Assembly (NCBI GenBank): GCA_009783705.1
Contig: WRCX01000005.1
Span: 1-64,000, forward strand
Reading direction: 5' to 3'
DNA length: 64,000 bases
Source of the DNA: Candidatus Bathycorpusculum hydrogenotrophicum
GTDB taxonomy: Archaea; Thermoproteota; Bathyarchaeia; Bathyarchaeales; Bathycorpusculaceae
Shown here: positions 49,256 through 58,759 of the stretch, one piece after another
Layout: every line of letters begins with the position of its first letter
Position numbering within the stretch: the first letter of the stretch is position 1
The notes under the pieces: generated by a model
Told to the model about the DNA's origin: nothing
The model's input: only the letters and a program-made list of their open reading frames with translations
Databases searched by the model: none
Made by a program: the position numbers and the translations under genes

Positions 49256-49708
49256 TTACTTCTTGTCTGTGTATTTGGGTTTTAGTTTGCGTTGCAGTCT
49301 TGTTCCTTCTTTGATGAATAGAAGCATTGATACCAAAGTTATGCCTGTTAAAAACCAGAAACTTGTTTCAACCACTAAACTTTTAACAATTAAGCTAAGC
49401 AGTATCGTACTTACTTCTGCGGCAAATGCACCTATAAAAAAGAAGGAGTAAAGCATTAATTGTGGCATGAGGTTTTTGCAGACCCATACATGTCCATCAA
49501 TAGTTGCTCTCTTCTTAGGGATGTAGTCGCCGTTGCTGTTTTTCTCTATTAAGTCAAGATTTTCAAGTTTTTGAAGATGATAGTGCGTGACGCTTGGACT
49601 GCTGAGTTTTGCGCCTCTAGTTATTTCTCTTGTTCCTACTGGCCCATCTGCACGGGCAATGAAAGTATAAACGCTTAATGCAGTTCCTTCCAATTCAGCG
49701 TTAGTCAT
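49256..49708 (-). CDS. Winged-helix regulator with two TM helices
   Basis: GTREITRGAKLSSPSVTHYHLQKLENLDLIEKNSNGDYIPKKR then two hydrophobic segments. Confidence 0.75.
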   Translation of the reverse strand: MTNAELEGTALSVYTFIARADGPVGTREITRGAKLSSPSVTHYHLQKLENLDLIEKNSNGDYIPKKRATIDGHVWVCKNLMPQLMLYSFFFIGAFAAEVSTILLSLIVKSLVVETSFWFLTGITLVSMLLFIKEGTRLQRKLKPKYTDKK

Positions 49709-49737
49709 TTTTACAGCCTTTTAGTCGGGTTGTTGGT

Positions 49738-50652
49738 TTACGGCATCACTTTGCCGAAACGGGGATTCGGGTATCCGTTGTGGTCAGTTTCATACTCGGC
49801 TATTCCTAAACGAGTTGACTCTGGTAGCTGCATATGATACAAAACTTCGTTGCTAGTAGGTGTGGCTTTAATTCCTGCTGATGTGTTGGAGCTACTTGGA
49901 TGTTTATAGGTTATCTGCATTATTCTGGTGATGTCAACATAGATTGTTTGGGCGCTTCTTAGGTCAGTTAATGCTTGTGCTGTTTTTTCACCTTTAGATT
50001 CAGTTAGAACCGCAATGCAACCAAGGCTACGATGAGCGTCTACAGTTCCTGTTTCTCCTGTGTATTCTGTGTAATATTCAGCTGAGCTATAAGCTACTGT
50101 GCATGATTCGGTGTAACCGAGTAGTTCTGTAAAGTCATATACTGTTCCGTCTGCAAAGGTAAAGGTATTCCTGTGGTTTGCCCAATCTATGGGATTATCA
50201 TAATCCTCGTAGCCGTGATAATCTATGATTGCAGTAGAAACACCGTTAGGTGAGCTTGGGTTGGATACGTTCCCAGCAATTGCCACACACTGTGTCATGT
50301 TAAGAATTGAGCCTTGTTCAGAGTAGAAATGGAAATTATAGACTTCTATTTTTGCATCCACATCTGTAAGGTCAACTCCATTAGGCGTTATGTCGTAGCA
50401 GATGGATATGGAAATCCAACCTTCGTTAGGGGGTTCATCGATGTAAACAAGTCCAGGAGCGTTATATAGAGTTGCGACATCTGGGGCAGCTTGTACACGC
50501 TGTAAGTATGGCGTGAAGAATGGCTGTGTTTGATTTGTGCCGTCTATGGTTAGTGTAATGTATGATAACGGTATAATTGCGGCTATGCCGATTGTTAAAG
50601 CGAGTATGCTGTAGAGCAACATTCTTTTTCTGTATTTAACCTGTTTTTCCAT
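49738..50652 (-). CDS. Secreted or membrane-anchored protein of unknown function
   Basis: N-terminal TM/signal (MLLYSILALTIGIAAIIPLSYITLTI), Thr/Tyr/Asn-rich ectodomain; upstream of the HTH gene on the same strand. Confidence 0.65.
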   Translation of the reverse strand: MEKQVKYRKRMLLYSILALTIGIAAIIPLSYITLTIDGTNQTQPFFTPYLQRVQAAPDVATLYNAPGLVYIDEPPNEGWISISICYDITPNGVDLTDVDAKIEVYNFHFYSEQGSILNMTQCVAIAGNVSNPSSPNGVSTAIIDYHGYEDYDNPIDWANHRNTFTFADGTVYDFTELLGYTESCTVAYSSAEYYTEYTGETGTVDAHRSLGCIAVLTESKGEKTAQALTDLRSAQTIYVDITRIMQITYKHPSSSNTSAGIKATPTSNEVLYHMQLPESTRLGIAEYETDHNGYPNPRFGKVMP

Positions 50653-50764
50653 ACGTGATGACCTCGAGTTTTTGGGTTGACACTAAATATAGTACCATCT
50701 TTTTTTCGTTTTGCATCTGTTTTTCCCTGGCTTGTATTTTTCAGGGCAACATATAATTTGACGC

Positions 50765-50802
50765 TTAGAACACTTTTACTTAAAGTGTTCTAAATTTAGA
50801 AC
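50765..50802. promoter_or_regulatory. Compound palindrome, operator-like
   Basis: TTAGAACACTTT-TACTT-AAAGTGTTCTAA (12-bp arms) overlapping a perfect 16-nt palindrome GTTCTAAATTTAGAAC. Confidence 0.6.
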
Positions 50803-51152
50803 AGATGCTATTGTTTTAGAAAATATCAACAAACTTATGGACTTGAAGGGTGTATTGAAAAAATGAACTGTTTAACTGTGAACCTTATCTGCAGTTGATA
50901 GGGTGATTTTTTTGTTTTAGTGCTTAAGATTTTTTGTATTTAAGTTTGCTTCTCCAAATATGACAGGTTTATTACTTCGGTGATTTGGGTCATACAACTT
51001 AACGTCAGAGCTTTCTCAGCAAAATCCTCCCAAGTTGGGAGCGGCACAAACAGCTCAGATACACTCAAACCTCTCACCAATAAAGGCAATTTTATACCCT
51101 AATTACAAAAATACTGGCAAACACACCATTAATCATGAATAGAAAGCAAAAG

Positions 51153-51237
51153 TGCGGAGGGTGGGATTTGAACCCACGAACCCCTGCGGGATAAGAGCCT
51201 CAGTCTTACACCTTTGACCATGCTTGGCGACCTCCGC
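51153..51237 (-). tRNA. tRNA-Leu (GAG)
   Basis: GCGGAGG...CCTCCGC acceptor, TAAGA-CTGAGGC-TCTTA anticodon arm, long variable arm, T-arm GTGGGTTCAAATCCCAC. Confidence 0.92.
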
Positions 51238-51391
51238 TTAGATTCTACTTTTTGAGGCTTGCGGAAATATAGAAACATCCAGCCCATTTAAAGGCTTTAC
51301 GGGAAACAATAAACAAGTCCCAAGGCAGGGCCTCATACAATCAGAAAAAAGACCTAAAAAAAGCCTCATGAATTCATTTTTTGACAGTTTG

Positions 51392-53356
51392 CTACATCTT
51401 TTCGGGGGCAACTATACCAATAAGGTTTAGGGCGTTTTTTAGGACTGTTTGAATGGCTTTCACTAGAGTCAGGCGTGCGTCTGTGAGTTGTTGTGTGTCG
51501 GCTTTGAGCACGGGGTAAGCGTTGTAGAAGGTGTTGAATTTGTCGGCTAGGTTGTTTGTGTAGTCGGCGATCATGTTGGGTTTGAGGTATTCGGTGGCTT
51601 CGATGAACATATCTGGGAAGCTGGCTATGGTTAGGATTAGTTCTTTTTCTAGTTGTTCGGTGAGGAGTTCATAGTTGGGGTTTTGGGGTGGGTTTGTTAT
51701 TTTGCGTAGGATGCTTGTGGCTCGGGCGTGGGTGTATTGGACGTAGGGTGCGCTGTTGGTTTCGAAGTTGAGGACTCGTTCCCAGTTGAATATGACGTTT
51801 TTGCTGGGGTCTACATCGATTAGTGCGTAGCGTACTGCGCCTAATCCGACAAAGGTGGCGATGGTTTGTTTTTCTTCTGGGCTTAGCATGGGGGAGCGTT
51901 TGGTGACTTCTTGGTGTGCGCGGTTGATAGCTTCGTTTAGTACTTCGTCAAATGTTATGTAGTGTCCTCGGCGGCTACTCATTTTGTATCCGGGTAGGGT
52001 AACGAGGTTGTAGGCGAAGTGAAATAGGTTTTCGGCTTGTTTGGTGTAGTTTAGGGCGTAGAGAGCGAGTTTGAGTTGAAGTTGGGCTAGGGATTGTTCC
52101 ATGCCGATGACGTTTATGACTTTGTTGGCGTGTTTGAATTTCCAGATGGTGTAGGCTATGTCGCGGGTGGTGTAGAGGGTGGTGCCGTCGGCGCGGACTA
52201 GGGTTAGGGGTGGGATTTCGTTGTTTGGGCTTAGTCCGAGTTTGGTTTTGAGGTTGAGTGTTTGGGTGACTTGGTCGGCGTTGAATTGGAGAACACCTTT
52301 TTCGTTTGAGAGGTAGGGTGTTGTTTTGAGTTGGGTCATGACTTGGTTGACTTGGGGGGTCCATACGAGGTCGCTTTCCCAGTCCCATGAGTCATAGGTG
52401 ATGTTTACGCGGTTCATGGTTTCTTGGAACCCATTTAGGCAGAGATTGCTGACTTCGCGTATAAGGTCTTTTGCCTCGTGTTGGCCGTCTTCGTATGCTC
52501 GGTTGAGTTTGTTGATTTCTTCTTCGGGGTTGGGGTCTTCTTCTATTTTTGCCAGCAACATCTCAAAGAGAACGGGGTATTTCTCTTTGAGCTCCACAGC
52601 AATAGACAGCCATTCGTCAAGTTCTTTGTTTGCTTTGACTAAGTCAGCGGCATTTTGCAACTCTGTTGCTCTATCACGGGTTTGTTTGAGTCGGTTGATT
52701 TCAACAATACAGCAAGTTACGGTGTAGATTTTGCCCACAAACAAGTCCGGTTTCTCAGTGGGTTGGGGTTTGCCTAGCTTCAAATAACCATAGGCCACAA
52801 CTGAGGATTGGCGTCCGACATCATCAATATAGTAGTGGCGAGAAACTTCATGGCCTCTGTATTGGAGAATGCGGGCTAAAGTGTCGCCTATCATGGGGTT
52901 GCGGGCCTGTCCAATGTGGATAGGATGCAGAGGATTGACACTTGTATGCTCAACTATTATTTTTTGTGGAGTATCGGTTTTGACAAAGCCGTATTGGCTG
53001 TCTAACTCTTTAATAGATTGTAGTGTGAGTTCGCTGAATTTGGCAAAGTTTAGATGGAAGTTTATGTATCCGCCGCCTGCAGGTGCAACCTTGTCAATGA
53101 GACTAAATGCAGATGGATCGATGGCTGCAACCAATTTTTCTGCTAAATCCAACGGTTTTTGGCCTAGTTTTTTGGCTAACTCAAAACATAGTGATGTTGC
53201 CAGTTGGCCATATTCGATATTGGGAGTTTTTCTAAGATTAATAGGGGGTAACGCAACTTCGGGAAGCGTTTTTTCTATAACAGCAGTTAATACCGTTTGA
53301 CATTCTTGGCGAAACAACTCGAAAGGAGTTGGGGCAATCATCATTTGCGCTTCCAC
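51392..53356 (-). CDS. argS: Arginyl-tRNA synthetase
   Basis: VEHTSVNPLHPIHIGQARNPMIGDTLARIL, YTTRDIAYTIWKF, KMSSRRGHYITFDEVL, NSAPYVQYTHARA. Confidence 0.95.
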   Translation of the reverse strand: MEAQMMIAPTPFELFRQECQTVLTAVIEKTLPEVALPPINLRKTPNIEYGQLATSLCFELAKKLGQKPLDLAEKLVAAIDPSAFSLIDKVAPAGGGYINFHLNFAKFSELTLQSIKELDSQYGFVKTDTPQKIIVEHTSVNPLHPIHIGQARNPMIGDTLARILQYRGHEVSRHYYIDDVGRQSSVVAYGYLKLGKPQPTEKPDLFVGKIYTVTCCIVEINRLKQTRDRATELQNAADLVKANKELDEWLSIAVELKEKYPVLFEMLLAKIEEDPNPEEEINKLNRAYEDGQHEAKDLIREVSNLCLNGFQETMNRVNITYDSWDWESDLVWTPQVNQVMTQLKTTPYLSNEKGVLQFNADQVTQTLNLKTKLGLSPNNEIPPLTLVRADGTTLYTTRDIAYTIWKFKHANKVINVIGMEQSLAQLQLKLALYALNYTKQAENLFHFAYNLVTLPGYKMSSRRGHYITFDEVLNEAINRAHQEVTKRSPMLSPEEKQTIATFVGLGAVRYALIDVDPSKNVIFNWERVLNFETNSAPYVQYTHARATSILRKITNPPQNPNYELLTEQLEKELILTIASFPDMFIEATEYLKPNMIADYTNNLADKFNTFYNAYPVLKADTQQLTDARLTLVKAIQTVLKNALNLIGIVAPEKM

Positions 53357-53575
53357 ACTATTTGTGCAATTAATCTTAGCGGTTGTATTTTAAATACGCT
53401 GACACATTTATGTGTCTAATGGATCCATAAAAAGCATTAGAAAACAACACCAGCCACATCTACCACACCACACAGCATACAGCCGGGTAGAAAAGAGAAA
53501 CACAAAGCGTCTTGCTCATTGAGGTAGAGCAGGTAAATAGAAGTTGGTGGGAATTGGAGAATTGTTCTCCGAAGG

Positions 53576-54217
53576 TTAGGGTGGGGGTTTTTTGTCGTGT
53601 TTTTTTGCTAATGCCCGTTGGTTTAGTGCGTCGAGTTTTTCTGCGACTCGTTCAGAGCGTTGTTCTGCAGTGGCAATAAGGGGTTTCCAGTCTTTCTTTT
53701 TGACGATAACAGTTAACTGGTCGGCTTGTGCGGGTAGTTTTTCTAGGGCGTCGTTGAAGCGTTTATCGGCAGCTTCGTCGGATTCTACGATTTCGAGGGC
53801 TTCCTCGGGGCAGGTTTTTATGCACTGTGGGTCGCCTTCGCAGAGGTTACAGGCAATGGCTTTGCCGGTTTCTGCATGGATGGTGATTCCACCGTGTGGA
53901 CAGGCTTGGACACACCAGTCGCACCCTTTGCATTTTGCATCGTCTACAATTAGGAGGCTGTTGACCTCGGATTGTGTGATTGCACGTTCAGGGCAAGCTT
54001 TTACGCATCGTGCGTCTATGCATCCTCGACAGGTTAGGGCAAAATTGAAGACCGGTACCATTCGTACGACGCGGATTCTACTGCGAACCGGGTTCCAGCT
54101 ACCTTCACCTTTTTCGGTGGTGCAGGCATATTCGCAAATTCCACATCCAATGCATTTGCTTGGGTCCACTGAGACGAATTTTCTAGGCAAGGTTTTAGCG
54201 GACATGTGAATTATCAA
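53576..54217 (-). CDS. Polyferredoxin-type electron transfer protein (four 4Fe-4S motifs)
   Basis: CIGCGICEYACT, CRGCIDARCVKACP, CKGCDWCVQACP, CNLCEGDPQCIKTCP. Confidence 0.88.
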   Translation of the reverse strand: MIIHMSAKTLPRKFVSVDPSKCIGCGICEYACTTEKGEGSWNPVRSRIRVVRMVPVFNFALTCRGCIDARCVKACPERAITQSEVNSLLIVDDAKCKGCDWCVQACPHGGITIHAETGKAIACNLCEGDPQCIKTCPEEALEIVESDEAADKRFNDALEKLPAQADQLTVIVKKKDWKPLIATAEQRSERVAEKLDALNQRALAKKHDKKPPP

Positions 54218-54369
54218 ACCTTTTGGTGTTGAGTATCACTGTGCATAATCTGCTTTTATGCATTACCCAAGAAAAGGGGTTTTTTAAGCCAAAAACCAAC
54301 AGAGATACAAGAGTTAATTTTACAGTGATTTATTCGTATTTTTCTGCTACTATGGGGTATATAGGATTG

Positions 54370-55290
54370 TTAGGGGTTGTTTTCGGTTTGTTTTTGTGGG
54401 AGGGTTACGTTTTTTTCTCCTGTGAGTTCTTTTTGTAGTGTTTGGGCTCTTTGGGCGACCATTTGGGCTTCAGTTTGTATTTGGGGGTCTTTCATTTCTT
54501 CTTTGCGTTTTTCGTTGGATTTTAAGATAAGACGCAAAAGATCTGAGTCGTATGATTTGAGAAGTAATTCTGTGTTTGGAATGAGGCAGTGTCCGCCGAT
54601 GTATCCTGGAAACATTATGGGGCGGTCGTAGCGTTGACGGTGGGTATCTTCGAGGAAATCAATTGTGTTGTTAAAGTCGGCGTTGAATGTGTGTGCGATG
54701 CGGTGCATTTCTTGGAAGCAGGTAATCATCCAGGCGCGGTAGGTGGTTTCAAAGAGTTTAGCTAATTCGGTTTCGGTACAGCTTTTGAGTACTTTAACTT
54801 GGAGTCCCAGTGTCTCGAAATGGGTTTTTGCGTCTTTTGCTGCTTTGGGTGTGGCGCCGCCGATGTATTTGGGCCAGCGTTTCATCTCCCAGATCATGTG
54901 TTCTACGTTTATGTGCACACCTCGTGCGGGGGAGTGTACCACTTGGCAGTCGTTGCATTTTTTTGCAACTTGAAGAGTGGTTCCCGGCGGAACTGTACTG
55001 TTAACTATAATTAGGTTAGGTTGATACTGTTTGGCATAGTCAGCTATGACTTGAGCGAATTTTTCAGGGTTTGCACATGGAAGGGCTACTTGTAGAACGT
55101 CAATTTTGTTTGGGATTTTGGTTTTGTCTTGGTTGAGTTCTTGCATTTTGGTTTGATCTAAATCTAAACCGTAAACTGTAAACTCGGCTTTCTTTTCAGT
55201 GTAGAGGGAGAAAAGGGTATGGCCGATTTCACCTAACCCAACGATGAGGACTATTTGGTGAGTCATGCTGAGGCCTCGATGGAAATCCAT
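54370..55290 (-). CDS. UDP-glucose/GDP-mannose dehydrogenase-like protein
   Basis: Rossmann VLIVGLGEIGHTLF, VNSTVPPGTT, catalytic-like GYIGGHCLIPN. Confidence 0.72.
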   Translation of the reverse strand: MDFHRGLSMTHQIVLIVGLGEIGHTLFSLYTEKKAEFTVYGLDLDQTKMQELNQDKTKIPNKIDVLQVALPCANPEKFAQVIADYAKQYQPNLIIVNSTVPPGTTLQVAKKCNDCQVVHSPARGVHINVEHMIWEMKRWPKYIGGATPKAAKDAKTHFETLGLQVKVLKSCTETELAKLFETTYRAWMITCFQEMHRIAHTFNADFNNTIDFLEDTHRQRYDRPIMFPGYIGGHCLIPNTELLLKSYDSDLLRLILKSNEKRKEEMKDPQIQTEAQMVAQRAQTLQKELTGEKNVTLPQKQTENNP

Positions 55291-55332
55291 GGGTGTTAAA
55301 ACTATTTAAATCTGGAGCACAAAAAGACAGGT

Positions 55333-55845
55333 ATGCAGAATTCAAAGCGAGGCATCGGTATTGTGACTGGTGCTAACGTAGAAATTGGTGCCGATTGTGC
55401 GATTTGGAACTATGTCGTCATAGGGGAAGGAACCAAAATCGGTGCAGGTACCATTGTGGGTAGTTTTGTTGATTTGGGCAAAAATGTTACCTTGGGTAAA
55501 AACTGTAACATACAAGCTAATGTTACCATATCAAACGGTTGTGTGCTAGGCGATAATGTCTTTATTGCCCCAAACACTAGCTTGTTAAATGACAAATATC
55601 CCCGATGTAACTATTTGACGCCGCCTATGATAAAAGATGATGCTACCATTGGTGGTGGGGTGACTATTCTTCCCAGCGTAACAATTGGTGAAAAAGCGGT
55701 GGTTGGTGGTGGGAGTGTTGTTACCAAAGATGTGGCACCTAGAACCGTGGTTGCGGGTTGTCCAGCTAAGAAAGTTATGTCTCTTGAGGAATTTGAAGCT
55801 AAACGCGAAGAATTCTTGGCGCAAAAGTGCAGGGTGTCACCATGA
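55333..55845 (+). CDS. Left-handed beta-helix (hexapeptide) acyltransferase
   Basis: Hexapeptide-repeat pattern (GADCAIWNYVVIGEGTKIGAGTIVGSFVDLGKNVTLGKNCNIQANVTI); VVGGGSVVTKDVAPRTVVAGCPAKKV. Confidence 0.88.
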   Translation: MQNSKRGIGIVTGANVEIGADCAIWNYVVIGEGTKIGAGTIVGSFVDLGKNVTLGKNCNIQANVTISNGCVLGDNVFIAPNTSLLNDKYPRCNYLTPPMIKDDATIGGGVTILPSVTIGEKAVVGGGSVVTKDVAPRTVVAGCPAKKVMSLEEFEAKREEFLAQKCRVSP

Positions 55846-56831
55846 GAGTTTGGTATGACGCCTGCACAGGCAAACAAGTTCGTTATGCCATTGCCATAGC
55901 TAAAAAGTTCAGAGCCTTGGGACATGAAGTTATCTTTACCACTCGTGAACATCCCGACACTATTCCACTGGCCAAAGGATTAGGCGAAGATCCACTGGTT
56001 GTTGGGAAATATGCACCGACAACGCTTACATCAAGGCTTGAGGAGAGCGCGGAGCGCATTATCCAGTTTGCAAGGATGTTTAGAGATAAAAAACCAGATG
56101 TAGCAATTGCCCATCAATCCGTAGAGCTTTGTCGAGTGGCATTTGGCTTGGGCATACCCATCATAACCACCGCTGACACACCCTATGCCTATGCAGTAAA
56201 TCGCTTAACGTTGCCCTTTGCACACACGGTGGTGGTCTCTGAGGCACTGCCCAAGAGTTTCACAGCAGACAATGGCGCTCACAACGTCGCAGTTTTTAGG
56301 GGTGTTGATGAAGTTGCATGGATTAAGGGCTTCAAAACAAAAAAAACAGCCGATACAAAAAGACCACTGATTGTGGTTAGACAGATAGAAACCAGAGCAG
56401 TCTATGCAGAAAAAAAACAAGATAACGTTCAAACATTGGCGCAACGACTTGCTGAGCTGGGAAATGTCCATGTCGTTCAAAGATACAATAATGAAAATGA
56501 AGAGGCCTACAAGGGGAAGCTGGGTTTTGAGGATACTGCTGAGTTGGTAGCACACGCCGATTTAGTAGTTAGCTATGGCGGCACCATCACACGCGAAGCT
56601 GCACTACAGGGCGTACCTAGCATTGGTATCTCAGATATGGCAAAAACCTACGTTAACACCTACCTCGCTCAGAAGGGTTTTCCGCTGTTTGCAACAACAG
56701 AGGACCAGGTGATAGAGGTTGCCAAACAGTATTTGGGCAAACGTTTTGATGTTGCTGATAAACTTGCCGCACTTGAGAATCCAGTGGATGTCATAGCAGA
56801 TATAGCCAAAAACATAACTATGCAAAAGTAA
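55842..56831 (+). CDS. DUF354-family glycosyltransferase-like protein
   Basis: MRVWYDACTGKQVRYAIAIAKKFRALGHEVIFTTRE...; VVSYGGTITREAALQGVPSI. ATG at 55842 overlaps the upstream stop codon. Confidence 0.75.
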   Translation: MRVWYDACTGKQVRYAIAIAKKFRALGHEVIFTTREHPDTIPLAKGLGEDPLVVGKYAPTTLTSRLEESAERIIQFARMFRDKKPDVAIAHQSVELCRVAFGLGIPIITTADTPYAYAVNRLTLPFAHTVVVSEALPKSFTADNGAHNVAVFRGVDEVAWIKGFKTKKTADTKRPLIVVRQIETRAVYAEKKQDNVQTLAQRLAELGNVHVVQRYNNENEEAYKGKLGFEDTAELVAHADLVVSYGGTITREAALQGVPSIGISDMAKTYVNTYLAQKGFPLFATTEDQVIEVAKQYLGKRFDVADKLAALENPVDVIADIAKNITMQK

Positions 56832-57594
56832 CTGTGACAGGATCACCTGTGCGGACAGGATATTTTTTAGCAAAACTGTCTTGATTTAGGGCAAGCTCCA
56901 AAAACCCATGACTGCCCACCAAGGCAACGGCTTCTTTTGAGTTAGTTTGTGCATAGGTTTCTCTTAGCGCTAACTTGAGCACTACCTGAGGCAGACTAAC
57001 GTTTACTGTTTGAGATTGAATTAATTCGCTTGGGATGTTGGTTACTGCGTTGCCAAAGCTGTCAACATATAGAATTTGACCAGTTAGGGTGCCGTTGATG
57101 TTTTGGATGCTGGCAAATTTGGGTGTGAGGAGTGGCTGTTGGGTTATTTCAGATCCAAACTCTGCTACAGATATACCGCTGTCGATGTGTGCTGCTACGG
57201 GTGCGAAAATATCACGGCCATGAAAAGTGTGTGAAACCTTGGGTAATCTAAATTTGGGGTTGGAGAGTTCATAGACATGCTTGATATCCTGTTGTTGTGC
57301 GGCTAGCATCAAGATGCCATTATCAGGACCCACAAAAAATGCCTGGTTAGTCTGTACTACAATCGCCCGTCGTTCTGTGCCCACCCCGGGATCCACAATC
57401 GCCACATGCACAGTCCCAACAGGAAAGTAGGGTGCAACTGAGGCCAGCATAAAAGCACCCATGCATATGTTGAATTTATCTACGCCATGAGTTATGTCGA
57501 TAATTTTAGAGTTGGGGTTTAGGGTGTAGATAACGCCCTTCATCTGAGCGACATAGGGATCATTTAATCCAAAGTCGGTGGTTAGAGTTATCAT
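56818..57594 (-). CDS. SAM hydroxide adenosyltransferase family (DUF62) protein
   Basis: MITLTTDFGLNDPYVAQMKGVIYTLNPNSKIIDITHGV; VDPGVGTERRAIVVQ; YVDSFGNAVTNI. Confidence 0.92.
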   Translation of the reverse strand: MITLTTDFGLNDPYVAQMKGVIYTLNPNSKIIDITHGVDKFNICMGAFMLASVAPYFPVGTVHVAIVDPGVGTERRAIVVQTNQAFFVGPDNGILMLAAQQQDIKHVYELSNPKFRLPKVSHTFHGRDIFAPVAAHIDSGISVAEFGSEITQQPLLTPKFASIQNINGTLTGQILYVDSFGNAVTNIPSELIQSQTVNVSLPQVVLKLALRETYAQTNSKEAVALVGSHGFLELALNQDSFAKKYPVRTGDPVTVTFA

Positions 57595-57596
57595 GA

Positions 57597-57881
57597 TTAG
57601 CCGCCATGAACCACTGGAACAAACACAATTTCGTCGCCGTCACAAAGTTGAGTTTCATAACCGTCTAGAACGCTAATTTCGCGCCCATTAACTAGAATCA
57701 GAGAGTTAGAACGAGCGTCATTTAGTTCCGAATCAGAAAAAATCTGTTTAAGCGGGGGCAACTCTTGGCAAAGAGTTTCTACAACAGTCTGTATGGAAAC
57801 TCCATCTTGAAAGCTAAGGGTCAGCTGGGTCTTGCCTGAAATGTGGCGTAATGCACCGAGAAATTTTATAGTTATGAGCAT
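57597..57881 (-). CDS. MoaD/ThiS family protein
   Basis: 94 aa, ILVNGREI...LCDGDEIVFVPVVHGG with terminal Gly-Gly. Confidence 0.9.
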   Translation of the reverse strand: MLITIKFLGALRHISGKTQLTLSFQDGVSIQTVVETLCQELPPLKQIFSDSELNDARSNSLILVNGREISVLDGYETQLCDGDEIVFVPVVHGG

Positions 57882-57967
57882 ACGAGTAATCTACCATATA
57901 GGCGGGATTGTTAAATAGTTTTATTTATGAAAAGACGATGAATTAGGAATAAAAAGGCTGGTTAGCC

Positions 57968-58348
57968 TTAGCTAAAGTTTTCAAATTTTTCCTGCGTAAG
58001 TGTTTCTACGATGTCAGTTGCGATGTCAACAATTGAATCGGCTTGTTTCATCATGGCCTCTCCGTTGACTTCTTCGAGCTGAGAGTTCTGCTGAACTATG
58101 GTTTCTATTTCTATGAGAAAACGCAGAACCGAATCATTTGAACTGGGAACTTTAGCGCTTTCATCATGGATAAGTATCTCTATAAACGCAGGTTCACCTA
58201 AGCTATAGTAGATAGCGTTTCGGGCTTTTCGAATGGCTTCTAAAACCAAACTTGATGCCATGTAAGGGATTTTGCGCGCGGCCTCTAATTCAGCCTTTGC
58301 TTCACGCAAATACCTTAATGCCCATCCTTTACGGTACGCATCCATCAT
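57968..58348 (-). CDS. Hypothetical all-helical protein, possibly HEPN-like
   Basis: RYLREAKAELEAARKIPYMASSLVLEAIRKARNAIYYSLG; helical throughout by inspection. Confidence 0.5.
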   Translation of the reverse strand: MMDAYRKGWALRYLREAKAELEAARKIPYMASSLVLEAIRKARNAIYYSLGEPAFIEILIHDESAKVPSSNDSVLRFLIEIETIVQQNSQLEEVNGEAMMKQADSIVDIATDIVETLTQEKFENFS

Positions 58349-58365
58349 ACGGATTCTTTTCCGGC

Positions 58366-58602
58366 TTATTCGGCCATTTCTGATTCGTCAAGGTCAGAAT
58401 CGTCATCTGAACCGGCTTGAGCTAATGCGTTAGTGCGCGTTATGTATCCAGCAACTTTGTTACGTACCCGGGTGGTTGTGCCCCTGGTAACCTCATCAAC
58501 TAGACGTTTGTTTTCGTCAAAGCTGGTTGTGAATTTGCCTGGAAAGCGCGTCATCAGGTCTTTGCCGAGGTGCTTTATCTGTTCAGTCTTCACTTTTCCT
58601 AT
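58366..58602 (-). CDS. rps17e: 30S ribosomal protein S17e; probable AUA start
   Basis: (I/M)GKVKTEQIKHLGKDLMTRFPGKFTTSFDENKRLVDEV...RVRNKVAGYITR; GGAGG seven nt upstream of ATA at 58602. Confidence 0.88.
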   Translation of the reverse strand: MGKVKTEQIKHLGKDLMTRFPGKFTTSFDENKRLVDEVTRGTTTRVRNKVAGYITRTNALAQAGSDDDSDLDESEMAE

Positions 58603-58759
58603 GTTTATTCCTCCGGTGTTAACAGTTTTTCTCCAGCGTTTAAAAGCGTAGGAGCAACACTCAATAGAGAACAGGCTTAATTTAAGTTTGCGCCTCAACG
58701 GTGAAAAATAAGCCCCCGAGAGGTTACGAGTCAAACGCCAAATAGAAAATTATCTTCGA

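Noticed and set aside
51975-52388. 137-aa minus-strand ORF inside argS
   Set aside because: Alternate-frame reading of argS; Pro/Arg/His-rich low complexity.
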